DNA of 41,659 nt. It comes from Actinomycetota bacterium. GTDB lineage: Bacteria > Actinomycetota > Acidimicrobiia > Acidimicrobiales > Ilumatobacteraceae. The position numbers were made by a program, and so were the translations under genes. The DNA is taken from NCBI GenBank assembly GCA_009927665.1, contig RFMM01000109.1:1-41659 (forward strand). Reading direction: 5' to 3'. The notes beneath the pieces are model-generated. The model did not search any database. It was not told where the DNA came from and worked only from the letters and a program-made list of their open reading frames with translations. Below are positions 1-8,539 of the stretch, piece after piece. How positions within the stretch are numbered: the first letter of the stretch is position 1; the number at the start of each line of letters is the position of its first letter.

Positions 1-612
1 GTTGCCCCACTGGTCGCTGCCGCCCATTTGCATCTCACAGTCGTGGTGTTCACACAGGTGACGGAAGTCGTTGGCTTGCAGCAACATGTAACTGAACTCG
101 GTGTACGACAGACCGTTTTCGTCAGCAAGACGCGACTTCACGCTGTCTTTGGCCATCATCTGGTTGACGGTGATGTGCTTGCCAACGTCGCGCAGAAACT
201 CAAGGACTGGCACGTCGCGGGTCCAATCGGCATTGTCGACGAGCGTCGCGGCATTCGATGCGCGGTCAAAGTCGAGCAGCCGTTCAAGTTGTCGTTTGAT
301 GTTGGCGACGTTTGCCGCGAGCGTTTCAGCGTCGAGCAGGTTGCGCTCTTCGCTGCGGCCCGATGGGTCGCCGACCATGCCAGTGGCACCCCCGGCGAGC
401 ACGATCGGGCGATGGCCGAGTAGTTGCAAGCGACGCAACGAGATTTGCCCGAGCAGATTGCCGATGTGCAGCGAGTCAGAGGTGGGGTCAAAGCCGACAT
501 ACGCGGCAAGTTGTGCGGTCGTTGAGCGCTGCGAGAGCTCGCCGCGGTCAGTCGAGTCGTGAATCAGACCTCGGCTGGCGAATTCGGTGACGACATCACC
601 GAACTGTGGCAT
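1..612 (-). CDS. tyrS: Tyrosyl-tRNA synthetase, N-terminal part (continues beyond left edge)
   Basis: Reverse-strand translation from ATG at 612 reads MPQFGDVVTEFASRGLIHD...AAYVGFDPTSDSLHIGNLLG...GGATGMVGDPSGRSEER...FSYMLLQANDFRHL...QMGGSDQWGN; class I aaRS HIGN and GGSDQWGN motifs. Open at the window edge. Confidence 0.95.
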   Translation of the reverse strand, partial: MPQFGDVVTEFASRGLIHDSTDRGELSQRSTTAQLAAYVGFDPTSDSLHIGNLLGQISLRRLQLLGHRPIVLAGGATGMVGDPSGRSEERNLLDAETLAANVANIKRQLERLLDFDRASNAATLVDNADWTRDVPVLEFLRDVGKHITVNQMMAKDSVKSRLADENGLSYTEFSYMLLQANDFRHLCEHHDCEMQMGGSDQWGN

Positions 613-635
613 GCTTCCAGAGTAGAGCGCGCGGT

Positions 636-695
636 GTGGCGCACTGCGGCGCCGAGTGGCGCACTGCGGCGCTGAGTGGCACAGCGTGGCGCACC
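636..695. repeat. 20-bp direct repeat (2 full copies plus GTGGC half units) upstream of tyrS
   Basis: GTGGCGCACTGCGGCGCCGA (636-655), GTGGCGCACTGCGGCGCTGA (656-675), then GTGGCACAGC and GTGGCGCACC. Confidence 0.8.
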
Positions 696-703
696 ACGCT
701 GCC

Positions 704-1102
704 CTACGCCGTGGCGAGTTGCTCGTCTTGTCGCAGTGCCGAACGCACCCAGTCGGGCACTGGCACGACCTGTGGCGCCCCGGGCGTGGTCGACACATAG
801 ACGATGGTCGTATCGAACGACGGCTCGCCAGCCACGTGGCCGCTAATCACCACATCGAATGACGAGTTGCCCCAGCGCGTGACCGTGCAGTCGAGTTGTG
901 CGGTATCGCCAAGGCGCAGTGGGCGATGCCAGACAATCTTGACGGTCTTCAGCATGCAATCGAACTCATGCATACGGTCGCCCAGTCGCGTCGAAAACCA
1001 ACACATCACCGCGTCGTCGGAGTATGCGAGGTAGTGGGCGTTGAAGACCACCTTCTGCATGTCGCAATCGCCGTAGCGCACCCGCACTTCGTGGCGATAC
1101 AT
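704..1102 (-). CDS. Acyl-CoA thioesterase, 4HBT/hotdog fold
   Basis: MYRHEVRVRYGDCDMQKVVFNAHYLAYSDDAVMCWF...; typical hotdog N-terminus (RYGDCDxxxVVFNAHYL). The ORF track extends to 1372, but the homologous region starts at the internal Met at 1102. Confidence 0.85.
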   Translation of the reverse strand: MYRHEVRVRYGDCDMQKVVFNAHYLAYSDDAVMCWFSTRLGDRMHEFDCMLKTVKIVWHRPLRLGDTAQLDCTVTRWGNSSFDVVISGHVAGEPSFDTTIVYVSTTPGAPQVVPVPDWVRSALRQDEQLATA

Positions 1103-1112
1103 GCCCGAGATG

Positions 1113-1445
1113 CTAAGGCGCCGTTGTCTCCCGCAATGCATGGCGCATCTTGGGCACGTCCATTGCGGAATAGACGAAGATGAAAACAGGGTTGATGGTG
1201 CGGAAGTGATGCGCCAAACGGTTGCGCAACTTTCGCAATTCTGGCCACGCAACGGTCGGGTACTGACCTCGTGCTTCTGATGCGAGCTGGCACGTTCCCT
1301 CCGCAATGCGATAGAGCCGCCAAGCGACCACGTCTTGATCGGCCTGATTGGCGATAAAGGCTTCCACCCCACCCGAGATTGCGGTGGTCATCAGTTCATC
1401 GCCCTGTGCCAGCTCGGCTCGAAGTTCGCTGATCGTCCAGCTCAT
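1113..1445 (-). CDS. HepT-like HEPN-domain toxin (DUF86 family)
   Basis: Small protein with RNRLAHHF (R-X4-H HEPN motif) followed by TINPVFIF; overlaps the upstream nucleotidyltransferase-like ORF by 4 nt. Confidence 0.75.
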   Translation of the reverse strand: MSWTISELRAELAQGDELMTTAISGGVEAFIANQADQDVVAWRLYRIAEGTCQLASEARGQYPTVAWPELRKLRNRLAHHFRTINPVFIFVYSAMDVPKMRHALRETTAP

Positions 1446-1762
1446 AGTGGCAACGCATCCTTTCGCGCGATTCGGCTTTCTTCACATTCGACAGAAAGTT
1501 CGTGAATAAACGTGTCGAACCCGAGCAATTGGTCAAGTGCTACTTCTGCAGTAAGGATGTTGCCGAGCCCACGCTCAATCGGGAATTCGGCCACGAACTC
1601 CGCGCCGTGAAGATCAACTCTTCGCAAGGTTGATTCATCACTCAAAACGCCGATCAGCGTTGCGCCAAGGGCGGCGAAGATTTGGAAGATGTCGTCGCGG
1701 TGGCGATGCACGACGGCGAGTCGTGCCGCATCGTCGAGCGGTGGATGCGTGGTGCTGGTCAT
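1442..1762 (-). CDS. MntA-like nucleotidyltransferase-fold antitoxin, catalytic motif degenerate
   Basis: ALGATLIGVLSDESTLRRVDLHGAEFVAEFPIERGLGNILTAEVALDQLLGFDTFIHEL aligns in pattern with MntA (LVEFPxxxxLxDLxxLxxxLExLLGRxVDLV) but lacks GS-X10-DxD; translationally coupled to the HepT-like ORF. Confidence 0.6.
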   Translation of the reverse strand: MTSTTHPPLDDAARLAVVHRHRDDIFQIFAALGATLIGVLSDESTLRRVDLHGAEFVAEFPIERGLGNILTAEVALDQLLGFDTFIHELSVECEESRIARKDALPL

Positions 1763-1799
1763 GGGGCGGCAAGATAGCCCCGTGGCGAGGTTTGTCAAG

Positions 1800-2561
1800 T
1801 CACCGGCTGGCGCGCTGCACCATGCGTGCCACGGTCATCACTGCATCGGCATGCACGCGGGCTTCCCCAGCCGACAACGTCGGGCCGAGCTCGACGACGA
1901 ACGCCATGGCCGCCTCGCCGACATTCCGTTGCCAGGTGGCAGCCACCCCGGTGTAGCGACCGCCGGTGATTCGCACCAGAGGCAGACCCGTGAGCGCTGC
2001 GTATCGCGCGCGTACGCGACCTTCGAACCCGGTGCCAGGCGAGATCATGTTGAGGTCTTGGTGATACCAAATGCCAAGCGTCGGCCGAATCTCACGCACG
2101 AACTTCACCATCGCTTGGGTCTCTGGTTCTGATGCTCGCGAGGGTCCGGCATATTGCCAATAACCAGGCTCGCCCATCTTTGCCCAGCCGAGCGGAAAGT
2201 TTCGGTTGAGATCGACACGATTGGCGTTACCACGCTGCTGCAGCGCCGTGCCATCAGGATTCATCGAAGGCACGATCCACAGATCGACCTGCGCTGGTGC
2301 AGAAAGTGTGCGCAACGCCGAAGTAACCAGCAGCCCCGCGTCTTCATCGCCGTGAATCACACCAACGACCATCACCACTACCCCACCTGGCGTGCCGTAG
2401 CGATAGGCAACGAGTGGGCGGCCTTGAACTGAGGTTCCAAAGACACGCTCTTCGAGCAGTCGGGGTTCATCAACGGCATGCGCGGGCATCACACGCGTTC
2501 CAATGAAGCCGATTGCACTAACGAGAGCCGCCACGACGAGCGCGAGTGCGCGTTTGGTCAT
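1800..2561 (-). CDS. Secreted M14-family zinc carboxypeptidase
   Basis: Signal peptide MTKRALALVVAALVSAIGFIGTRVMPAHA; HGDEDAG, NPDGTALQQRGNANRVDLNRNFP, WYHQDLN, FVVELGP motifs. ATG overlaps the argH stop by 4 nt. Confidence 0.88.
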   Translation of the reverse strand: MTKRALALVVAALVSAIGFIGTRVMPAHAVDEPRLLEERVFGTSVQGRPLVAYRYGTPGGVVVMVVGVIHGDEDAGLLVTSALRTLSAPAQVDLWIVPSMNPDGTALQQRGNANRVDLNRNFPLGWAKMGEPGYWQYAGPSRASEPETQAMVKFVREIRPTLGIWYHQDLNMISPGTGFEGRVRARYAALTGLPLVRITGGRYTGVAATWQRNVGEAAMAFVVELGPTLSAGEARVHADAVMTVARMVQRASR

Positions 2562-3973
2562 GCGAGTCGTGCGGTGAGCGCAGCCACGGTGCGACGCAGT
2601 TCGTCGCGTTGCGCAGCGGTGGCGGCGGGCCCGGCTGCCCCGTGGCTGATGCGACGCTGCACGGCAACCCCGGGTGCAAACAATGCGGCGGCATCGGGGC
2701 CGAGTGCAGCATCGGCACGCACGAGATCGACGAGCGGCGTGCCACTCGCGAGCGATCGCGACACAAGTTCGCCGACCTTGGCGTGGGCTTGGCGAAACGG
2801 CATGCCACGGGCGACGAGCCACTCGGCGATATCAGTGGCAACTGCTGCGGGTGCATCGGCTGCGGCGCGCATCGCAGCAACGTTGAAGACTGCGGCCAAC
2901 ACCATGTCGGCCATCGCCTCAAGACCTCGGTTCACTTGGTCGAGTGAGTCGAAGAACGGCTCTTTGTCTTCTTGCAGGTCTCGGTTGTAGGCGAGCGGAA
3001 GCCCCTTCAGCGTCGTGAGCAGACCAGTGAGATTGCCCACCAGTCGACCGGCCTTGCCGCGGGCCAATTCAGCGATGTCGGCATTTTTCTTCTGCGGCAA
3101 CATCGACGAGCCCGTGGCGTGACGGTCGCTCAAAGTCGCGAACCCGAACTCTTCGGTGGTCCACAGCACCCACTCTTCGCCGAGGCGCGAGAGGTGCAGG
3201 CCAACCATCGCCAACGTGAAGAGCGCCTCAGCCACGAAGTCGCGGTCGCTCACGGCATCGAGTGAATTGGCAAAGACGCGCGCAAAGCCCAATCGACGTT
3301 GCGTATCGGTCGGATCAATGGGCAACGACGTGCCTGCCAATGCCCCAGCGCCGAGGGGCGAAACATCGAGTCGTGCGACGGCATCAAGCAAACGCTCGAC
3401 ATCACGGGCAAGAGCCCACGCGTGTGCGCGAAGGTGATGCGACAAGAGAACCGGCTGTGCGCGCTGCAGATGGGTGTAACCCGGCAGGTAGGCGTCACCA
3501 GCGTCATCGGCGCGGCGGTCGAGCACATCGATGAGCGCGAGCGTGCGGTGTGCGGTGGCAGTAATCTCACGCTTTGCGAAGAGTCGTAGCGCGGTGGCAA
3601 CTTGATCGTTGCGGCTGCGGGCTGTGTGCAGCTTCGCCCCCGCTGTTCCGGCGAGTTCAGTGACTCGCCGCTCGATTGCAGTATGAATGTCTTCGTCGCT
3701 CGCGACAAACCTGAAGGTGCCACCGTCGAATTCGGCGTGCACCTGACGCAGCGCAGCGACGATGGCATCGGCATCGGCGCGCGGCAAGACCCCAGTGGCA
3801 CCGAGCATCTCAGCGTGCGCGATCGACCCGATGATGTCGTCGCGCCAGAGGCGAACGTCAAAACCAATGCTCGCGGTGAATGCCATCAGTGAGTCGGCGG
3901 GTGCTTCGTTGAAGCGACCGTGCCACAGATGCTTTGCGGCGTCGATGTTCTCGTGGTCGGGTGTGGCAGGCAT
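2558..3973 (-). CDS. argH: Argininosuccinate lyase
   Basis: LWHGRFNEAPADSLMAFTASI..., TARSRNDQVATALRL, GYTHLQRAQPVLLSHH, TGSSMLPQKKNADIAELARGK. Confidence 0.97.
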   Translation of the reverse strand: MPATPDHENIDAAKHLWHGRFNEAPADSLMAFTASIGFDVRLWRDDIIGSIAHAEMLGATGVLPRADADAIVAALRQVHAEFDGGTFRFVASDEDIHTAIERRVTELAGTAGAKLHTARSRNDQVATALRLFAKREITATAHRTLALIDVLDRRADDAGDAYLPGYTHLQRAQPVLLSHHLRAHAWALARDVERLLDAVARLDVSPLGAGALAGTSLPIDPTDTQRRLGFARVFANSLDAVSDRDFVAEALFTLAMVGLHLSRLGEEWVLWTTEEFGFATLSDRHATGSSMLPQKKNADIAELARGKAGRLVGNLTGLLTTLKGLPLAYNRDLQEDKEPFFDSLDQVNRGLEAMADMVLAAVFNVAAMRAAADAPAAVATDIAEWLVARGMPFRQAHAKVGELVSRSLASGTPLVDLVRADAALGPDAAALFAPGVAVQRRISHGAAGPAATAAQRDELRRTVAALTARLA

Positions 3974-3978
3974 GTGGC

Positions 3979-4449
3979 TTACTTCCCCAGCCCGGCGAGT
4001 GCTCGCAGATCTGCAGCCAAGCGCTTTGCGCCGTATGCCGACTCAGCGATGCAGAACAACGTGTCGTCACCCGCCACGGTGCCAAGTAAACCTTTCAGTC
4101 GCGATCGATCAAGCGCCGAAGCCACGACATGTGCACAACCCGGCGGCGTGCGCACCACCACCATTGGGTCGCTGTGCTCTACCTCGGCAACCCACTCTGA
4201 CATCACGCGGCGCAGTTGCTCGCGTGGCGCGATGCGATCGGGTTCAAAGTCGGGAATCGCATAGGCGCTCTTGCCTTTGCCCACGCGCACGCGCACGGCC
4301 CCCAAGTCTTCGAGGTCGCGCGACACCGTGGCTTGCGTCGCCTCGATACCTTCTTTCTTCAGCAACTTCGTGAGCGCCGCTTGGCTGGTCACCTCACGTT
4401 GCGAAATCAGCCGCACGATGATTTGCTGCCGTTCGACCTTGCTCGTCAT
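3979..4449 (-). CDS. argR: Arginine repressor ArgR
   Basis: RQQIIVRLISQREVTSQAALTKLLKKEGIEATQATVSRDLEDLGAVRVR winged helix; C-terminal GTVAGDDTLFCIAES. Confidence 0.96.
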   Translation of the reverse strand: MTSKVERQQIIVRLISQREVTSQAALTKLLKKEGIEATQATVSRDLEDLGAVRVRVGKGKSAYAIPDFEPDRIAPREQLRRVMSEWVAEVEHSDPMVVVRTPPGCAHVVASALDRSRLKGLLGTVAGDDTLFCIAESAYGAKRLAADLRALAGLGK

Positions 4450-4465
4450 GGTACCTTCCCTTCAC

Positions 4466-5389
4466 TCATTGCGCATCGCCTTTGGTGATGTCGTTGACTT
4501 CACACAAAAATGCCAGCAGCCCGCGGGCAGCGTGCATGCGGTTGTGGGCTTGGCGCACCACCCTGCTCGCCGGGCCATCGATGACCTCGGCCGTTACCTC
4601 TACCCCACGGTGCGCAGGCAGACAGTGCATGAAGATGACTTCTGGGTCGGCAACTGCCATCATCGACTCGTCAACTTGAAAACCAGCGAAGTCACGCATG
4701 CGACGCTCGGTCTCGGCCTCTTGACCCATGCTCACGAACACATCGGTGTGCACCGCGTGGGCACCGCGAACGGCATCTTGCGGCGAAGTGGTCTGTTCGA
4801 GGGATGCCGCGCCGAGTGAGCGAAGACGCGCCAGCTCATCGTCTGATGCGCCGTAGCCCGCCGGACAGCCGAATCGCACGTGAGCACCTTCGAGAGCGCA
4901 GGCTTCGGCCAACGATCGCGCGACGTTGTTGTAGTCGCCGACCCAGGCAATGGTACGGCCCTTCAATGAACTGAACTCTTCGCGCATCGTGAGCACGTCG
5001 GCGAGACTCTGCAACGGGTGTGAGTAGTCGCTCAACATGTTGACTACCGGCACCGCATCGGTCGACGCCATTCGTTCGAGCACGCCGTGGTCGAACACCC
5101 GTGCGGCAAGAATCGCGTGATAGCCAGCGAGGATTCGCGTGATGTCTTCCACCGATTCACGCACGTCAAAACCCACTTCTTCACCGCGGGTGAAGATCGG
5201 GTGCCCGCCGAGTTGCACGACCGCCATCTCCATCGATTGCCGAGTGCGATTCGACGGCTTTTCAAAGATGAGCGCCACGCCGTAGTCAGCCAACGGCCAG
5301 CCAAGCGCCTCGGGTCGCTGTTTGGCGAGCGCGAGCACCGTGCCGATCTCGATGCGGGTGAGGTCGCTGGTGTTCAGAAAGTGCCTCAT
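4466..5389 (-). CDS. argF: Ornithine carbamoyltransferase
   Basis: MRHFLNTSDLTRIEI..., FEKPSNRTRQSMEMAVVQLGGHP, DVLTMREEF, TDVFVSMGQE, FMHCLPAHRGVEVTAEVIDGPAS. Confidence 0.96.
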   Translation of the reverse strand: MRHFLNTSDLTRIEIGTVLALAKQRPEALGWPLADYGVALIFEKPSNRTRQSMEMAVVQLGGHPIFTRGEEVGFDVRESVEDITRILAGYHAILAARVFDHGVLERMASTDAVPVVNMLSDYSHPLQSLADVLTMREEFSSLKGRTIAWVGDYNNVARSLAEACALEGAHVRFGCPAGYGASDDELARLRSLGAASLEQTTSPQDAVRGAHAVHTDVFVSMGQEAETERRMRDFAGFQVDESMMAVADPEVIFMHCLPAHRGVEVTAEVIDGPASRVVRQAHNRMHAARGLLAFLCEVNDITKGDAQ

Positions 5390-6582
5390 GACAGCACCCC
5401 GCGCAACAGACTGAGCGCTTCGTTCATCTCATCGATCGTCACCGTGATTGGTGGTGCAAGTCGCAAAGCTGTAGCAGTCACCGCGTTGGTAACCAACCCG
5501 CGCGACAACAGGTCAAGCTGCGCCGCCTTGGCGTCGGCACCTGCGCCGAGTTCGACACCGAGCAAGAGCCCGCGACCACGCACGTCGTGCACCTTGGCCA
5601 TGGTGCGCAACTGAGTGGTGAGATACTCGCCCTTTTCGCGCGCCAAGCGGGGGGCATCGATCTCACGCATTACCTCAATGACTGCGCACACGGCCGCTGT
5701 GGCGAGCGCCGTGCCGCTGTAGGTGCTGCCATGGTCGCCCGGTTGAAAGACCGCGGCAATCTCGCGCCGCGCCCACAACGCACCGACCGGCATGCCATTC
5801 CCCATCGCCTTTGCCAGCATCACCACATCGGGTTGCACGCCGGCGTGTTGAAACGCAAACCAATCACCCGTGCGCGCAAAGCCAGTCTGCACTTCGTCGA
5901 TCATCATCAAGGCGCCGCGCTCGGTGCACAGCTCACGCACAGCCCGCAACCATTCGTCGCTGGCAGGCATGACACCGCCCTCGCCTTGCACGCATTCCAC
6001 CAAGACCGCGGCGACTGAACCGTCGACGGCGGCCGTCAAGGCCGAGAAATCGCCGAAGGGCACGTGCATGAAGCCCTCAGGCATCGGCTGAAACGGTTCG
6101 TGCTTGGCGGGTTGCCCGGTCGCGGCGAGTGCCGCCAGGGTGCGGCCGTGAAAGCTGCCGAGCATGCTGACCACCTTGTGGCGACCGCGACCGCCGAATT
6201 TGCGGGCCAGTTTGATGCCCGCTTCATTCGCCTCGGCCCCTGAGTTGCAAAAGAACACCTGGCCGCCGCCACCGAGCAGCTCGTCGACCAACACCGCAGC
6301 GCGCGTGGCGATGGGGTTCGCAAAGAAGTTGCTTACGTGCAGCAACGTGTGTGCCTGTTCGGCAATCGCATCGGCCACGATGGGGTGGGCGTGACCGAGA
6401 GATGTCACGGAGATACCCGAGAGAAAGTCGAGATAGCGCTTGCCGTCGGAATCCCACAGTTGTGTACCCTCACCGCGCACGAACATGACTTGTGGTGCAC
6501 CGAACACCGGCATAAACGGGCAATGGCTACCGGCCATCGAGGCAACGTTCGATGATGAATGAAACGCGTGACTCGTGGTCAT
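5386..6582 (-). CDS. argD: Acetylornithine aminotransferase
   Basis: MTTSHAFHSSSNVASMAGSHCPFMPVFGAPQVMFVRGEGTQLWDSDGKRYLDFLSGISVTSLGHAHP...FCNSGAEANEAGIKLAR...MIDEVQTGFARTG...GNGMPVGAL. Start at 6582 overlaps the argB stop by 4 nt. Confidence 0.96.
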   Translation of the reverse strand: MTTSHAFHSSSNVASMAGSHCPFMPVFGAPQVMFVRGEGTQLWDSDGKRYLDFLSGISVTSLGHAHPIVADAIAEQAHTLLHVSNFFANPIATRAAVLVDELLGGGGQVFFCNSGAEANEAGIKLARKFGGRGRHKVVSMLGSFHGRTLAALAATGQPAKHEPFQPMPEGFMHVPFGDFSALTAAVDGSVAAVLVECVQGEGGVMPASDEWLRAVRELCTERGALMMIDEVQTGFARTGDWFAFQHAGVQPDVVMLAKAMGNGMPVGALWARREIAAVFQPGDHGSTYSGTALATAAVCAVIEVMREIDAPRLAREKGEYLTTQLRTMAKVHDVRGRGLLLGVELGAGADAKAAQLDLLSRGLVTNAVTATALRLAPPITVTIDEMNEALSLLRGVLS

Positions 6583-7454
6583 GAAGCCACCTCGTTGGCA
6601 ACCACCATCGTGCCGACACCGGTGTCGGTGAGTAGCTCGAGCAACGTCACGTGTGCCAGCCGGCCATCGAGAATGTGCGCGGCCGCGACTCCACCGCTGA
6701 CCGCATGCAGACAACTCTCAAGTTTCGGAATCATGCCACCACTGATCACGCCATCGCTCGTGAGTTGCGCGACCGTCGCCGGAGAAAGTGTTGGGATCAG
6801 CGACTCTGGGTCGGCCGGGTTGCGCAAGACGCCAGCGATATCGGTGAGAAACAGAATCTTTTCGGCCTTGAGCGCCACTGCGAGTGCACTGGCCGCAGTA
6901 TCAGCGTTGATGTTATAGCTCTGGCCTGCCGCATCGGTGCCGAGCGTTGCCACCACGGGCACCACGCCGTCGTCGAGCAGACCCTGCACGGCCATCGGGT
7001 TCACCGACACGATGTCGCCGACGAAACCGAGCGCTGGGTCACGCTGCACGCACTGAAAGAGACCCACATCGTTGCCTGATACGCCTGCAGCATTCGCGCC
7101 CGATTGGTTGATGAGCGACACGAACATCGGGTTGACTGACCCGAGCAGCACCATGCTGACGATTTCCATTGTCTCAGTGTCGGTGACACGCAGACCATTG
7201 TGGAATCTCGCTTCTTTGCCGAGACGGTCCATCATCGCGGTGATCTGTGGCCCGCCACCGTGCACCACGACGGGCTTCATTCCAACGGCATGCAAAAGGG
7301 CGATGTCGCGGGCAAAGACTTCCATCGAGTCTTCGGTCGAGTCGGCAAGCGCGTTGCCACCGTATTTGACGACGATGACCTTGCCGGCAAACCGTTGCAG
7401 GTGCGGCAACGCCTCGCTCAACACCGCGGCACGAGTCTTGGGTGCAATCTTCAC
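6579..7454 (-). CDS. argB: Acetylglutamate kinase
   Basis: VIVKYGGNALAD..., VVVHGGGPQIT, GVSGNDVGLF, INADTAASALAVALKAEKILFLTDIAGV, GGMIPKLESCLHAVSGGVAAAHILDGR. Confidence 0.97.
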   Translation of the reverse strand: MKIAPKTRAAVLSEALPHLQRFAGKVIVVKYGGNALADSTEDSMEVFARDIALLHAVGMKPVVVHGGGPQITAMMDRLGKEARFHNGLRVTDTETMEIVSMVLLGSVNPMFVSLINQSGANAAGVSGNDVGLFQCVQRDPALGFVGDIVSVNPMAVQGLLDDGVVPVVATLGTDAAGQSYNINADTAASALAVALKAEKILFLTDIAGVLRNPADPESLIPTLSPATVAQLTSDGVISGGMIPKLESCLHAVSGGVAAAHILDGRLAHVTLLELLTDTGVGTMVVANEVAS

Positions 7455-8488
7455 GGATACACCCCTACCGCCGACAACCCCGTTGTCTCGGTGATGCCGA
7501 GTGCCACGTTGGCTGCCTGCACTGCCCCACCCGCAGCACCCTTCGTGAGGTTGTCAAGAGCACACAGCGCCATCACGGTGCCGGTGCGTTCATCAAATCG
7601 TGCCGTGAGATGTGCCGCATTCGAGCCAAGCGTGGCTTTCGTCGATGGCGATGCGGGCCGCACGACGACGAATGGCTCGCTGTTGTAGAACTTCGCAAGC
7701 ACCGCCAACACCGACTGTGACGTGGGTTTCGTGCCGGCGGCCGGCTTGGCGTAACACGTGGCGAGAATGCCGCGATTCATCGGCGCAAGATGCGGAGTGA
7801 AGAGCACCTTAGCGCCGGTGACTTGCTCGATCTCGGGCGTATGGCGGTGATCAAGCAGGCCGTAGGCGGTGAAGTCTTCATCGACGGTGTTGAAATGAGT
7901 GTTGAGTTTTGGCGTGCGGCCGGCGCCAGAGACGCCCGACGCTGCGTCGACGATCACCGATGAGGGGTCGATGACGCCGGCACGCACCAACGGTGCGAGC
8001 GCCAACGATGCCGCGGTCACATAACAACCTGGCGTTGCGATCAGAGATGCACCCGCGAGTGCGCTGCGATACAACTCGGGCAAGCCATACACCGCCCGCT
8101 TCAACACCTCAGGCTGATCGTGGGTGAAGCCGTACCACTGCGGATACTGCGACGAGTCGACCAAGCGATACGCGGCAGAGAGATCGACGATGAGGCGAAC
8201 CTTGTCGATGAGTTGCGGCACCAGCGCCATCGACGCCTCGTGCGGCAGCCCCAAGAAGAGCACATCGCACTTGGCGGCCTGCACAGGGTCGTACTCGGCA
8301 AAGACAAGAGACGGGTAGGCAGCCGCCAACGACGGATACAACGATGACGCGAGCGTGCCAGCCTGCGTGTCACCGGTGGCGTACACCACATCGAGCACGG
8401 GGTGACTGGCTAGGAGGCGCAACAATTCGACGCCGGTGTACCCCGAGGCGCCGATGATGCCCGTGCGCAAGGTTCCCGAATTTCCCAC
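7451..8488 (-). CDS. argC: N-acetyl-gamma-glutamyl-phosphate reductase (GTG start)
   Basis: RTGIIGASGYTGVELLRLLASHP..., LGLPHEASM, ATPGCYVTAASLALAPL, SGVSGAGRTPKLNTHF. Confidence 0.97.
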   Translation of the reverse strand: MGNSGTLRTGIIGASGYTGVELLRLLASHPVLDVVYATGDTQAGTLASSLYPSLAAAYPSLVFAEYDPVQAAKCDVLFLGLPHEASMALVPQLIDKVRLIVDLSAAYRLVDSSQYPQWYGFTHDQPEVLKRAVYGLPELYRSALAGASLIATPGCYVTAASLALAPLVRAGVIDPSSVIVDAASGVSGAGRTPKLNTHFNTVDEDFTAYGLLDHRHTPEIEQVTGAKVLFTPHLAPMNRGILATCYAKPAAGTKPTSQSVLAVLAKFYNSEPFVVVRPASPSTKATLGSNAAHLTARFDERTGTVMALCALDNLTKGAAGGAVQAANVALGITETTGLSAVGVYP

Positions 8489-8489
8489 T

Positions 8490-8523
8490 TGTATGACGAT
8501 ACAGGCTATTGCATAACTATGCA
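8490..8523 (-). promoter_or_regulatory. Two tandem ARG-box-like operators upstream of argC
   Basis: TGTATgacgATACA (8490-8503) and TGCATaactATGCA (8510-8523); both are perfect 5-4-5 palindromes of the form TGNAT-N4-ATNCA, centres 20 bp apart, directly upstream of the argC GTG. Confidence 0.8.
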
Positions 8524-8539
8524 GTCGTGCCTGTCGCGC

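Noticed and set aside
3762-4373. 203-aa plus-strand ORF over argH/argR
   Set aside because: Antisense to two confidently identified genes; no recognisable motifs.
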